The translations under genes and the position numbers were made by a program. From positions 1 through 64,000 of the forward strand of contig NZ_JAAVVZ010000004.1 of assembly GCF_023910635.1 (NCBI RefSeq): a stretch of DNA of 64,000 nucleotides. The letters are read 5' to 3'. Positions 7,900-17,313 of the stretch are shown here, one piece after another (position 1 is the first letter of the stretch; every line of letters begins with the position of its first letter). The DNA is from Sphingorhabdus sp. (GTDB lineage: Bacteria > Pseudomonadota > Alphaproteobacteria > Sphingomonadales > Sphingomonadaceae). The notes under the pieces are model-generated. The model did not search any database. It saw only the letters and a list, made by a program, of their open reading frames with translations, and was not told where the DNA came from.

Positions 7900-10644
7900 A
7901 TGTTGCGACGTGACAAATCCCTCAACCGTGCATTGAGACTATCCGCCGCCTGCCTCGCACTTGCCGTGCCCGGCATGGCATTCGCACAAGAAGCGCCTCA
8001 AGCCGAAGAAAATGCCGACGCAGAAATTGTTGTGACGGCGCAAGGCCGTAGCCAGCTGCTTTCCGACGTTCCTGTCGCGATTTCTGCTGTTAACGCCGAA
8101 ACGCTGCAAAACAGTGGCGCGAATGACATTCGTCAGCTTAACCAAGTCGCGCCATCTTTGCTGGTGTCCTCAACCGGAACAGAAGCTAATGGCTCGGCCC
8201 GTATTCGCGGAATTGGCACCGTGGGCGATAACCCCGGCCTTGAAAGCTCGGTTCCCGTGTTCATCGATGGCGTTTACCGTTCGCGTTCGGGCATTGGCCT
8301 GAACGAACTTGGCGAGATTGACCGCGTCGAAGTGCAACGCGGCCCACAAGGCACGTTGGGTGGACGAAACTCTTCGGCTGGTCTGATCAGCATCTATTCG
8401 AAAAAGCCAAGCTTCACCTTCGGTGGCAGCGGCGAGCTGACCTACGGCAATTATGACTTCATGCGCGCCGCGACAAGCTTTACTGGCCCGATTTCGGAGC
8501 AATTGGCATTCCGTGTTGACGGCGTGTATGTAAAGCGGGACGGTTTCTATCGCGATGACCAAAATGGCCGCGACGTCAATAACCGCGACCGTTACTTCCT
8601 ACGTGGGCAATTGTTGTTTGAACCCACTGACGCGCTGTCGATCCGTCTAATTGGTGACTACACCTTCCGCACAGAAGAATGCTGCGCGGCAACTTATGTT
8701 GATCGGACCGTCAATCAATTTATTGGCGACCTCAACAATCCAAGCACGACGGGCGTAGCTTCAACAGCATCATCCAACAACATCATCAACGTGTTGCGCG
8801 ACTTGGGTCAGCCATTGGCAGCGTTCAACCAGGGCTTCGGACGCAATGTGTCGGTTAGTCCGAACCGCGTGTTCAGCGGCGAGACCAAGGATTACGGTTT
8901 CTCCGGCCAGATCGATTATGACTTTGGCGGCGCAACTTTGACCTCGATCACCGCGTACCGCCAGTATCGTTCGGGTCAGGCGTCTGACACCGATTATGGC
9001 GAAGTCGACATCCTCTATCGCGCACCAAGCGACGATGCCTATCGTCAGTTCCACACCTTCACGCAGGAACTGCGTCTGCAAGGTGAGGCATTTGACGGCA
9101 AGCTTGACTGGTTGGTCGGCGGCTTCTTTGCCAATGAAAAATTGACGGTGCGCGACAATCTGCGCTTCGGTAACCAATATGGCCGCTTTGCAAATTGCCG
9201 CATTGTTTCCGGTGGCAGCCTAGCTTCGGGTTATCTGCCGTCTGGCCAGGCATGTCTCAGCGCGCCCGTTCGCGGCGCCATTGCCGGAGGATTTACCGCG
9301 CTTGGTGCTGGTGGTCCTGCTATCCTTGCAGGGCTTGACCGTCTCGACACTATGAACAACGTCGGCACGACCAATGACCGGTATTTCCAGAACGGAACGA
9401 ACTGGGCTGTGTTTACGCATAACATCGTGCACATCACCGATACTGTCGATCTAACTCTTGGCCTTCGCTATACCAAGGACAAGAAGAAATTTGATGCAAC
9501 CTTCGGTAACGACAATACGGTCTGCACCGCAAATCAGGCGGCACTTGGACCGCTGCTTGCAGGGCCTCTTGGCGCAACGGCAGGCGGCATAATTGGCCTT
9601 TCCTGTCAGGGCAACTCGACCGCTGAACTCAACGGCGTTTCGATCCGTGATAACCGCAACGAAGATCAAATCACCGGGACTGCCATCCTCTCTTGGAAGC
9701 CTATCGATGATCTTCTGCTCTACACGAGCTTTGCACGCGGATATAAAGCAGGCGGTTTCAACCTTGACCGGTCGGCCCTGAAATCGCCAGTTCCAACCTT
9801 TGCTTCGGTTGGCGGTGCGCAGGCTTTGGTCGGCAATCTCCAGTTCGATCCAGAACTGGTGGACAGCTACGAACTGGGTGCGAAATTCTCAAATGGTCCA
9901 TTTGGCCTAAGCGTTTCGGCATTCCGTTCGGACTTCAGCAGCTTCCAGCTGAATACCTTCAACGGCACTGTCTTCCTCGTTCAGAATGTCAACGGTTGTG
10001 ATAACCTTGTTGGCGGCTCAAACGCGGACACAGACCTTAGCAATACAACCGGCAGCTGCGCCAAGGCCGACATCACTTATGGTGTTCGCACGCAAGGCCT
10101 TGAGCTTGAAGCATCGCTCACGCCTGCACGCAACTTCCGCATGGCGGCGGGTCTGACCTATGCCAAGACGACCTATCGGGATGACCTGATTGGGACGAAG
10201 AACGGCGCGCCGTTGGATCTCGCACTGCGCAAATTGCCGGGCGACAATCTATCGAACGCACCTGAACTCGTTGCCACCTCCAGCGTCACATGGACGCCGG
10301 ACATTGGCAGCAATGGCATGAGCGGCCTTGTCTACATCGACGGTCGCATGACCAGCGATTACAACACCGGGTCCGACCTGTTCGCACAGAAAGAGCAAGA
10401 TGGTTTCGCGGTATTCAACGCGCGTATCGGTCTGCGCGGTCCTGACGAAGCCTGGGGCATTGAGCTTTGGGGCCAAAATATCTTCAATCAGGATTATGCG
10501 CAGGTCGCATTCAACTCGCCATTCCAGGCGGGCCAAAGTTCAGCACCATTTGTGGATCCACAATATCCCGGTGGCCGCCAGATCTTCTCGCAGTTCCTTG
10601 CCGAACCGCGGACCTATGGCATCACATTGCGCGGCAAGTTCTAG
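7900..10644 (+). CDS. TonB-dependent outer-membrane receptor
   Basis: A 914-residue receptor. The ATG at 7900 was chosen over the upstream TTG at 7825 because it follows AGGAGAGAAA and opens a clear signal peptide (LRLSAACLALAVPGMAFAQ). A TonB-box-like AEIVVTAQGR follows. The plug domain carries RIRGIGTVGDN and VEVQRGPQGTLGGRNSSAGL. The remainder is a beta-barrel ending in the C-terminal Phe (TYGITLRGKF). It belongs to the large sphingomonad group of receptors for iron complexes or organic substrates; the ligand is unknown. The neighbouring amidohydrolase operon hints at uptake of an organic compound. A terminator hairpin follows. Confidence 0.93.
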   Translation: MLRRDKSLNRALRLSAACLALAVPGMAFAQEAPQAEENADAEIVVTAQGRSQLLSDVPVAISAVNAETLQNSGANDIRQLNQVAPSLLVSSTGTEANGSARIRGIGTVGDNPGLESSVPVFIDGVYRSRSGIGLNELGEIDRVEVQRGPQGTLGGRNSSAGLISIYSKKPSFTFGGSGELTYGNYDFMRAATSFTGPISEQLAFRVDGVYVKRDGFYRDDQNGRDVNNRDRYFLRGQLLFEPTDALSIRLIGDYTFRTEECCAATYVDRTVNQFIGDLNNPSTTGVASTASSNNIINVLRDLGQPLAAFNQGFGRNVSVSPNRVFSGETKDYGFSGQIDYDFGGATLTSITAYRQYRSGQASDTDYGEVDILYRAPSDDAYRQFHTFTQELRLQGEAFDGKLDWLVGGFFANEKLTVRDNLRFGNQYGRFANCRIVSGGSLASGYLPSGQACLSAPVRGAIAGGFTALGAGGPAILAGLDRLDTMNNVGTTNDRYFQNGTNWAVFTHNIVHITDTVDLTLGLRYTKDKKKFDATFGNDNTVCTANQAALGPLLAGPLGATAGGIIGLSCQGNSTAELNGVSIRDNRNEDQITGTAILSWKPIDDLLLYTSFARGYKAGGFNLDRSALKSPVPTFASVGGAQALVGNLQFDPELVDSYELGAKFSNGPFGLSVSAFRSDFSSFQLNTFNGTVFLVQNVNGCDNLVGGSNADTDLSNTTGSCAKADITYGVRTQGLELEASLTPARNFRMAAGLTYAKTTYRDDLIGTKNGAPLDLALRKLPGDNLSNAPELVATSSVTWTPDIGSNGMSGLVYIDGRMTSDYNTGSDLFAQKEQDGFAVFNARIGLRGPDEAWGIELWGQNIFNQDYAQVAFNSPFQAGQSSAPFVDPQYPGGRQIFSQFLAEPRTYGITLRGKF

Positions 10645-10665
10645 GAACTTCGCTCACTTAAATGG

Positions 10666-10698
10666 AAAAGGGCTCGCAGCGATGCGGGCCCTTTTTTT
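10666..10698 (+). terminator. Intrinsic terminator of the TonB receptor gene
   Basis: GGGCTCGC pairs with GCGGGCCC (one G-T wobble) across a 6-base loop, flanked by AAAA on the left and a run of seven T residues on the right. It is located 22 nt after the stop codon. Confidence 0.85.
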
Positions 10699-10731
10699 GA
10701 GGATTGAAGGCTAAGTGTCTGTTCTTGGAAT

Positions 10732-10769
10732 CTATCCTCATCCTGAACTTGTTTCAGAATGACGATAGA
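10732..10769. repeat. Short palindrome related to repeat family B
   Basis: TCTATC...GATAGA flanks an imperfect inner stem containing CATCCTGAACTTGTTTCAG, which matches one arm of the family B elements at 34157 and 52070 but with several changes. It appears to be a degenerate or solo copy between two convergent genes. Confidence 0.6.
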
Positions 10770-10817
10770 AATATCATATTGAAAAAACGCGCCTAATCGC
10801 GCCGTATGCGGTGCAGC

Positions 10818-12203
10818 TTAACTACCGAAACCCACGCTCAGGAAACCCGGCATCGGCCCATTCCAGCCATCGTCGCCTGCATCTGCCCCATTCGACTGGT
10901 CTGGCTTAGCGACTTCAGCCTTAGGCGCTGACTTCTCACGCGCTGGTTTGGCGACAGCTTTCTCACGCACTGGCTCTGGCGCTTCGGCTGCTGCCTCAGG
11001 CGTGTCAGACCGCGTTTCCTTGGCCTTAGCCGAAGGTGTTCGGCGCCCCCGCTTTGCAGGCGCGCGTTCTTCGCCCTCGACGGGTGCTTCTATTTTGCCC
11101 AGACGCGCAATCTTATTGCCGATCAGCTTTTCAATGCTTTCAATCGCTTCTTCGTCGGCCTTTGTGACAAATGTAAATGCCTTGCCCTTCGCGCCGGCAC
11201 GGCCCGTGCGGCCAATGCGGTGAATATAGTCATCGGGATGCCATGGCGCATCGAAGTTAAACACATGGCTAACACCCTTAACGTCAAGCCCGCGTGCCGC
11301 GACGTCGGATGCCACGAGCAAGTCAATGTCGCCATTCTTGAACGCTTCCAACTGCTTCTGACGCGACGCCTGGTCAATGTCACCGTGAATTTCGCCAGAC
11401 CGAAGGCCGTGCCGTTGAAGGCTTGTGTTCAATTCGCGTACAGTCGTCTTGCGATTACAGAAGATTATCGCGTTCGACACTTTTTCGGTCCGCAACAGGT
11501 CGCGCAAAACCTCACGCTTTTTCATAGGCGACACGTTGACCAAAAACTGTTCGATATTGACGTTCGCCGTCGCCGGACGTGCCACTTCGATATATTTGGG
11601 GTTCGACAGGAACTTGTCCGCCAGCTTTTTAATGGGTGGCGGCATCGTTGCCGAAAATAACAAAGTCTGGCGCGTTGTTGGCAGTTTTGTGCAGATATGT
11701 TCAATATCGGGAATAAAGCCCATGTCGAGCATACGGTCCGCCTCGTCGATGACGAGCATTTCGCAGCCAGTCAGCAAAATCTTGCCGCGTTCGAACAAGT
11801 CCATCAACCGGCCGGGGGTAGCAATCAAAACGTCAACGCCCTTTTCAAGCGCCTTGACCTGGTCCCCCATTTGTACGCCACCAATCAGAAGCGCCATCGA
11901 CAGCTTATGATATTGGCCGTATTTTTCAAAATTCTCTGCAACTTGCGCGGCCAGTTCGCGTGTTGGCTCCAATATCAGGCTGCGCGGCATCCGCGCGCGC
12001 GCGCGGCCATTGGCCAGCACGTCAATCATCGGGAGAACGAAGCTTGCCGTCTTGCCCGTCCCTGTTTGGGCAATAGCGATGATGTCGCGCATCATCTGGA
12101 CTTGCGGAATAGCTGCAGCCTGAATTGGGGTTGGCGTGTCATAGCCAGCCTCGCTCAAGGCTCTCAACAATTCGTCAGACAGGCCGATATCGGCAAAACG
12201 CAT
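10818..12203 (-). CDS. DEAD-box RNA helicase (RhlE-like)
   Basis: An ATP-dependent RNA helicase of about 461 residues. The start at 12203 (MRFADIGLSDELLRALSEAG) is preferred to the longer frame because this is where RhlE/DbpA homologues begin (Q-motif PTPIQAAAIP). Motif I AQTGTGKT, motif II DEAD, motif III SAT and motif VI HRIGRTGR are all present. The last ~90 residues are low-complexity Ala/Lys/Glu/Arg-rich, typical of the variable RNA-binding tails of these helicases. The likely role is ribosome assembly or RNA decay during cold or stress. It converges on the TonB receptor gene. Confidence 0.92.
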   Translation of the reverse strand: MRFADIGLSDELLRALSEAGYDTPTPIQAAAIPQVQMMRDIIAIAQTGTGKTASFVLPMIDVLANGRARARMPRSLILEPTRELAAQVAENFEKYGQYHKLSMALLIGGVQMGDQVKALEKGVDVLIATPGRLMDLFERGKILLTGCEMLVIDEADRMLDMGFIPDIEHICTKLPTTRQTLLFSATMPPPIKKLADKFLSNPKYIEVARPATANVNIEQFLVNVSPMKKREVLRDLLRTEKVSNAIIFCNRKTTVRELNTSLQRHGLRSGEIHGDIDQASRQKQLEAFKNGDIDLLVASDVAARGLDVKGVSHVFNFDAPWHPDDYIHRIGRTGRAGAKGKAFTFVTKADEEAIESIEKLIGNKIARLGKIEAPVEGEERAPAKRGRRTPSAKAKETRSDTPEAAAEAPEPVREKAVAKPAREKSAPKAEVAKPDQSNGADAGDDGWNGPMPGFLSVGFGS

Positions 12204-12318
12204 ATGGTGTTCCGGAAAAAAATGGCGCAGCGCCACCAGAAACAAATTCTCAGGGACGAGCGTGGCCATTGGTCGCTACCGCAAGAAATGTCAAGATACA
12301 TGCCCGATGGAACGGACG

Positions 12319-12822
12319 CTAGCGCGGGATCAGCAACCTGAATTTATCGATATCGCATTTGGCGCCGGTGCGTGCATGCAAAAGATCGCGATTGACGCAT
12401 AATTTGCCGTCATACGACCGTTCCATATAGGTGCCGGCGTAAAATTCGCGGGCAAGGCAGCCGTCACCCAAATATGCACGAATCAGAATGCCGTCGCGCG
12501 TCACCAAATCCAGACTGCGGTCAGGACCAGGGCGCGAACCGCCAAGCCTGTTGACCCAAAGGCATTTGCCGATCTTTTTTTCTTTATATTTGATCTTGCC
12601 AACGGACTGTCGCTGCGCACCCGCCGTTACTGGCTCTGAACCCGGGGCAGGAAATCGAACAATGACACTTTGGTCAATACGCACCTGATTAAAGTGGGTC
12701 TTTAACCCCAACAAGGGCATGAACGAACTATCGATCGCGGCAACCTTAAAGTGCGCAAAAGCCTTATGCGACAATGTTGTCCATGCGACCGCAAAAAGGA
12801 AGATTGCCAATAGTACGCGCAA
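12319..12822 (-). CDS. Hypothetical secreted protein
   Basis: A 167-residue protein not recognised as any known family. It starts with a signal peptide (MRVLLAIFLFAVAWTTLSHKAFA), contains three cysteines in its second half (GKCLWVN, GDGCLAR, GKLCVNR) plus one near the end (GAKCDID) that could form disulfides, and has a short basic segment in the middle. It probably resides in the periplasm or cell envelope. It is transcribed divergently from the FAD oxidase at 12913. Confidence 0.65.
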   Translation of the reverse strand: MRVLLAIFLFAVAWTTLSHKAFAHFKVAAIDSSFMPLLGLKTHFNQVRIDQSVIVRFPAPGSEPVTAGAQRQSVGKIKYKEKKIGKCLWVNRLGGSRPGPDRSLDLVTRDGILIRAYLGDGCLAREFYAGTYMERSYDGKLCVNRDLLHARTGAKCDIDKFRLLIPR

Positions 12823-12912
12823 GAAACATTCCGGTATGAAGTTGAAGTTCGGATCGCTTTACCCGATAGGGTTGAACCTACCATGAATTGCAAGCTAGGG
12901 CCGTCGCGGACA

Positions 12913-14352
12913 ATGGAAAAAACTGTGCCAGATGTAAAGATTTTATCGAAATTTCGCGCCATATTGGGACCGAAGGGCTATGCGGACGAAACCGACGTGA
13001 TTGCGCCTTGGCTGACCGACTGGCGCGGCCGATTTACAGGCGCAGCCCCTGCCCTGCTTTCGCCAGCCAATACGCACGAAGTTGCCGCGGTGGTGAGGCT
13101 AGCGGCCAAGCACCGGATTTCTCTGGTTCCGCAAGGCGGTAATAGCGGGATGGTCGCTGGCGCAACGCCGGATAAGAGCGGTCAGCAGCTAATCCTGTCT
13201 TTGCGGCGCATGAACAACATAACCACGATGGACGCGGAAGATGGGCTAATATGCTGTGATGCGGGTGTTATTCTACAGAATTTGCACGAAGCCGCAGCGG
13301 CGATTGGACGCCGCTTTCCGCTGACCTTGGGCGGAAAGGGCTCTGCCACCGTCGGCGGGTTGATTTCAACCAATGCCGGCGGAACTCAGGTACTCCGCCA
13401 CGGCACCATGCGGATGCTCGTGGCCGGCCTTGAGGCGGTCTTGCCCGATGGTTCCATCTACGACGCAATGGCCCCGTTGAAAAAAGACAATCGCGGCTAT
13501 GATCTGAAACAACTGCTGATTGGTGCAGAGGGGACGATTGGTATCGTCACCAAGGCAGTCTTACACACGGTCCCGGCCCTGATAGATCGCTGCGTCGTGT
13601 GGGCCGGTGTTGACAGCCCTGCCCAAGCATATGACTTGCTATTGTTCATGCAGCGGCACGGCCGGGAACGCTTGGAAGGCTTCGAAATCCTGCCACAGCG
13701 CGCGCTGAATGCCGTGACAACCCATATCGCCGGAACCCGGCCGCCCTTGGATACCACGCATGGCTGGCACGCGCTGATGGAATTTGTGCAGGATGATCCA
13801 GGGCAGACGCCCCCCGGCGAACTGGCCACGCACCTGTTGGAAAAGGCCGTGCATGAAAATCTACTGGGCAACGCAACCATTGCGAGTAGCGACGCGCAAG
13901 CCGAAGCATTCTGGAAAATCCGCGATTCCATTGCAGAGGCTGAGCGCGCGGAGGGGCCTGCGCTTCAACATGATATCAGCGTCCCCGTGTCGGCGATGGC
14001 CCGTTTCATAGAGGATGAATCCCCTGTGATTGAAAGCACCTATCCCGGCACCAAAACGCTTGCCTTTGGGCATTTGGGCGACGGCAATATCCATTTTCAT
14101 GTCAAGGCCCCGGCCGGAATGGATATGACATCCTGGTATGAAGGAGACGGCAAAGCAATCACGTCGCATGTCTACGACCGCGTGCGCGCGTATGGCGGTT
14201 CGCTGTCCGCCGAACATGGTATTGGACAGGCCAAAATCGCCGAGTTCGAACGTCTAGCAGAGCCCGCGCGGCTTGCCGCATTGCGGGCCATTAAAAATGC
14301 GCTTGATCCGCTGGGAATTATGAACCCGGGCAAGCTTGTTCCTCTTGCGTAA
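12913..14352 (+). CDS. FAD-linked D-2-hydroxyacid dehydrogenase (GlcD/D-2-hydroxyglutarate dehydrogenase group)
   Basis: A flavoenzyme of about 479 residues with an FAD-binding type 4 domain (LVPQGGNSGMVAGATPD near 73-90; GLISTNAGGTQVLRHG). The C-terminal FAD-oxidase domain has the metal/substrate motifs GHLGDGNIHFHV and SLSAEHGIGQAK. The family oxidises D-lactate, glycolate, D-2-hydroxyglutarate and similar acids, passing electrons to quinone or an electron-transfer flavoprotein; the precise substrate is not resolvable here. The start may be the ATG at 12883 or at 12913; the latter fits the family's N-terminus better. Confidence 0.88.
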   Translation: MEKTVPDVKILSKFRAILGPKGYADETDVIAPWLTDWRGRFTGAAPALLSPANTHEVAAVVRLAAKHRISLVPQGGNSGMVAGATPDKSGQQLILSLRRMNNITTMDAEDGLICCDAGVILQNLHEAAAAIGRRFPLTLGGKGSATVGGLISTNAGGTQVLRHGTMRMLVAGLEAVLPDGSIYDAMAPLKKDNRGYDLKQLLIGAEGTIGIVTKAVLHTVPALIDRCVVWAGVDSPAQAYDLLLFMQRHGRERLEGFEILPQRALNAVTTHIAGTRPPLDTTHGWHALMEFVQDDPGQTPPGELATHLLEKAVHENLLGNATIASSDAQAEAFWKIRDSIAEAERAEGPALQHDISVPVSAMARFIEDESPVIESTYPGTKTLAFGHLGDGNIHFHVKAPAGMDMTSWYEGDGKAITSHVYDRVRAYGGSLSAEHGIGQAKIAEFERLAEPARLAALRAIKNALDPLGIMNPGKLVPLA

Positions 14353-14418
14353 ACCCGGCTGTCCGCTTAAACGGCGCCTTCAAAATTTCTTTATTAAAAT
14401 TCAACGATGGAGTTACAT

Positions 14419-15198
14419 ATGGCCACCGCGCCCCAAGCCGCCAACCTCCCGCTTTTGTACAACGACCTGGTGCCGTTGAGCAGCAACGATCATGTGACGT
14501 GGAAGTCACGCATGCTCGAAAACGCTAAATTTCTTGAGGGCCAACATGCCATTCCGTTGACGATTGAAGAATTTGTGCCTGCGTCGCGCACCTATCCAAT
14601 CATCTTCTCCGCATCGGAAAACCCCGTACCGCTCGTCTTAATGGGCATGAATGAAGGCGTGAACACTTTCATGAACGAAGAAGGGCACTTTGATCGCCCC
14701 GTTTACATCCCTGCATATGTCCGTCGCTATCCGTTCCTGCTGGCGAAACTGCGCCCGGACACCGAAGAATTGTCGTTGTGCTTTGACCCAACGTCCGGTG
14801 CAGTTGGCGAATTTGAAGAAGGCTTGCCTTTGTTTGAAGACGGCAAGCCAAGCGATAATACAAAAGCGATTTTGAAATTCTGCGAAGACTTTGAAAATGC
14901 TGGTGCGCAAACGCACGCCTTTGTTGAGGAAATCAAAAAGCTCGACCTTCTCATGGATGGTGAAGTATCCATTCAGCAAGAAGGCCAGGAGCAGCCCTTC
15001 ATCTATCGTGGTTTTAAGATGATAGATGAAGACAAATTGCGCAAGCTTCGTGGCGATGCCGTTCGCAAGTTGAACCAAAATGGTATTCTTGCGCTGATCC
15101 ATGCACATTTATTCTCTTTGCAATTAATGCGGGAAATCTTTGCAGTTCAGGTCGCTCAAGGTAAGGTACCGCAAGTGACGGAACTGCCTTCGAACTAA
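14419..15198 (+). CDS. SapC family protein
   Basis: A 259-residue protein of the SapC-like family, named after a Campylobacter S-layer-associated protein but widespread in proteobacteria without an S-layer. Recognisable segments are FAASENPVPLVL-like FSASENPVPLVLMGM, VYIPAYVRRYPFLL, LSLCFDPTSG and GLPLFEDGKPSDNTKAIL. It lacks a signal peptide and its biochemical role is not established. The ATG at 14419 is used because GGAG lies 8 nt upstream; the ATG at 14407 would contain that site. It is 52 bp before the cytochrome b561 gene on the same strand. Confidence 0.85.
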   Translation: MATAPQAANLPLLYNDLVPLSSNDHVTWKSRMLENAKFLEGQHAIPLTIEEFVPASRTYPIIFSASENPVPLVLMGMNEGVNTFMNEEGHFDRPVYIPAYVRRYPFLLAKLRPDTEELSLCFDPTSGAVGEFEEGLPLFEDGKPSDNTKAILKFCEDFENAGAQTHAFVEEIKKLDLLMDGEVSIQQEGQEQPFIYRGFKMIDEDKLRKLRGDAVRKLNQNGILALIHAHLFSLQLMREIFAVQVAQGKVPQVTELPSN

Positions 15199-15249
15199 GC
15201 CAATCGATCGCTTCATGCCGTCAAGCGACCTATTTTGGGGAGTGACGGC

Positions 15250-15774
15250 ATGGGCAAATATGGCAAAATCGCAATCCTGTTTCATTGGGCTATCGCGACA
15301 TTGATTGTGGCCAATATATTATTGGCTACTTTAGCTGAAGATCTGCCTCGGGCAACGCGCGCGGTGTATATGAGCGCGCACAAGGCCATTGGTATTTCCA
15401 TTCTAACCCTTACCATTGGCCGCATTTTATGGCGCCTTGGCCATCGCCCTCCGCCGCTACCTGGTCAACTGGCCGGCTTTCAAGCGACGGCAGGACGAAC
15501 CGTGCATATTCTTTTCTACATTCTGATGATCGTCATGCCATTGACTGGCTGGCTCATGATCGGTGCCAATGGCAAAGCGGCGCCAGTGGACTTTTTCGGT
15601 CTATTCACTGTTGATATGGCCGTCGGCAAAAACGCGGCGCTTGCCGACTTTGCACAAGAAGGTCATGAATTTCTTGCCACGCCTCTTATCATTCTGATCG
15701 GGCTACATGTCTTGGGTGCGTTGAAACATCAGTTCATCGACCGCATGCCATTCCTTCAGCGCATGTGGCCCTGA
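15250..15774 (+). CDS. Cytochrome b561
   Basis: A 174-residue inner-membrane di-heme protein with four predicted transmembrane helices (residues about 10-28, 45-62, 83-105, 140-160). Heme-ligand histidine candidates are in LFHWAIA, SAHKAIG, HILFYI and LIGLHVLGALKHQ. The family moves electrons from quinol to periplasmic acceptors or acts as a superoxide:ubiquinone oxidoreductase (CybB). The ATG at 15250 follows GGGAG; the upstream TTG overlaps that site. No terminator immediately follows; a separate RNA unit lies downstream. Confidence 0.9.
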   Translation: MGKYGKIAILFHWAIATLIVANILLATLAEDLPRATRAVYMSAHKAIGISILTLTIGRILWRLGHRPPPLPGQLAGFQATAGRTVHILFYILMIVMPLTGWLMIGANGKAAPVDFFGLFTVDMAVGKNAALADFAQEGHEFLATPLIILIGLHVLGALKHQFIDRMPFLQRMWP

Positions 15775-15854
15775 CATGGTCGCAGCACAGGCTAACGCAC
15801 AATTCCTCGCAACCATCGGGCGGCTGGTCGGCAAACTGCACTTGTTTTCGGCCT

Positions 15855-15993
15855 AGGTCTTGAAACTGTAATAGCAATGCCCCATTCTCTTAGGTGGACG
15901 GAATCATCCCCTCCCGTTTCCGTCCACCGATGTCTGTGAAGGCATCAACTCCCTGAACCTAGGCCACCCCGGAACAATCCGGGGTGGTTTTTT
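15855..15993 (+). ncRNA. Candidate trans-acting small RNA with C-rich loop
   Basis: No ORF of note occurs between 15775 and 15997, yet the + strand holds an 11-bp perfect stem (15893-15903 with 15918-15928) displaying the loop TCATCCCCTCCCGT. A single-stranded CAACTCCCTGAACC follows, then a perfect 10-bp terminator hairpin (15964-15973 with 15978-15987, loop ACAA) and six T residues. Exposed CUCCC motifs complementary to Shine-Dalgarno sequences are a hallmark of several alphaproteobacterial sRNAs. The 5' end is a guess; the 3' end is well defined. Confidence 0.6.
15964..15993 (+). terminator. Intrinsic terminator of the candidate sRNA
   Basis: CCACCCCGGA and TCCGGGGTGG form a perfect 10-bp stem with a 4-base loop followed by TTTTTT. 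The T-run is only on the + strand, so it does not serve the minus-strand gene ending at 15998. Confidence 0.88.
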
Positions 15994-15997
15994 ATCA

Positions 15998-16867
15998 TCA
16001 TTCCGCAGCAATCAGGATCGCGGAACCCAAAGCTTCGTCGGCAAGCGCCGCCACTAGAGCAGGTATCATGGCGTTCATGCGGTCCGAACCCGCGCCAGGA
16101 TGGCGCAAATCGGGGTCGAGATACAGCGACCGGTCAACTTCCAACTGAATGGCATGAATGTTCGCACCTGGCCGCGCGTGGCGGCGGAGAATATACGCGC
16201 CAGCATAAGGATGGTTAAGCGCGGCGTTAAACCCTTGGGATTGCAACCGCGCCATTAACAACTCGGCATATCGTGACGCTGCACTTTTGCCGAAACGGTC
16301 CCCAATGACAAATTGAGGCGCTGGTCCAGAAGTTACGCCACGGATCGGCGGCATGCTGTGCAGGTCAAGCAATATAGCAACGCCAAACCGCAGCCGCATT
16401 TGTTCAAGCACATCCGCAACTGCCTCATGATAAGGTCGGTGGAACGACGATATCCGGTGCTCCACCTCATCCAAGGTAAATTGCCGTTTCCACAGTTCAC
16501 CCTCACCTGACAATCTTCGGGGAATCAGGCCAAGACCACCGCGTTGCTTGACCCCTGGTGGGGGATAATCACTTCGCAGCGCCCCTTGAACCATTTCTGT
16601 GTCAATATCCTGCTCGTCGCGGTTCAAATCAATCCACGCCCGCGCACGGCGCGCCATAATGACAGGATATCCCAACTGGACACAGCGCCGCGTCAATATG
16701 TCGGCATATCTGTCCTCAAGCCGCAGCAGGACCGCAGGCGGCAGCCTTAACGCATCCAACAGCTCCGATGGATAATCACGCCCGGCATGCGGCACGGACA
16801 GCAGTACAGGGACGGATGGTGCATCCGTTCCCCATCTTGCGAATCCATCTATATCCGTCGGTGCCAT
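15998..16867 (-). CDS. N-formylglutamate amidohydrolase family protein
   Basis: A 289-residue hydrolase of the HutG/FGase superfamily. Characteristic motifs are LSVPHAGRDYP near the N-terminus, ARAWIDLNRDEQDID, and ILLDLHSMPP with likely metal ligands. The C-terminal HAIQLEVDRSLYL is also typical. Canonical members release formate from N-formyl-L-glutamate at the end of histidine degradation, but no other hut genes are here, so the substrate is open. The ATG at 16867 has AGAGAGAA upstream; an alternative ATG lies at 16894. Confidence 0.85.
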   Translation of the reverse strand: MAPTDIDGFARWGTDAPSVPVLLSVPHAGRDYPSELLDALRLPPAVLLRLEDRYADILTRRCVQLGYPVIMARRARAWIDLNRDEQDIDTEMVQGALRSDYPPPGVKQRGGLGLIPRRLSGEGELWKRQFTLDEVEHRISSFHRPYHEAVADVLEQMRLRFGVAILLDLHSMPPIRGVTSGPAPQFVIGDRFGKSAASRYAELLMARLQSQGFNAALNHPYAGAYILRRHARPGANIHAIQLEVDRSLYLDPDLRHPGAGSDRMNAMIPALVAALADEALGSAILIAAE

Positions 16868-17174
16868 GCTTCTCTCTGAATTTTGCAGCCGCATGATTGG
16901 CAGATTCTCGGCAAAATGGGAAAAAATAAAACTGCGCGATTATGCAGGCGTTGTGGCCGTTTCAGCCGTCGGTGATGTTTACATTCATCGGCAACATTTG
17001 AGTGCGGCGACAAGAATGAGAAAGCCAACAGGCCAAACGCCAACTTCCTTTCCAAACCCTTCCATCTCAAGGATCTTGTTCTCAAAGTCGAACGCTTGTT
17101 TGCAAAGGAAAGTTTCGGCGAACTGAAATAGGCTTGAATGATAAGGCAAGCCCAGCTAGAGGCTCCCGCAGAGT

Positions 17175-17249
17175 GGGCGTATAGCTCAGTGGTAGAGCAC
17201 TGTGTTGACATCGCAGGGGTCGCAAGTTCAATCCTTGCTACGCCCACCA
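17175..17249 (+). tRNA. tRNA-Val (GAC anticodon)
   Basis: A complete cloverleaf: acceptor GGGCGTA/TACGCCC, D arm GCTC...GAGC, anticodon stem CTGTG/CGCAG with loop TTGACAT (anticodon GAC), a five-base variable loop, and T arm GCAAG-TTCAATC-CTTGC. It ends in an encoded ACCA. The 280-bp stretch between 16868 and 17174 contains nothing else that can be supported. Confidence 0.95.
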
Positions 17250-17313
17250 TATTTTCCTTGGCGATGTCTTCATTCATGAGCGTTCTAAGTTTAACCGGCA
17301 CAATAGCTGCCGC

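Noticed and set aside
16849-17301. 150-residue minus-strand frame between the amidohydrolase and AraC genes
   Set aside because: It covers the tRNA-Val gene and contains no recognisable motif.
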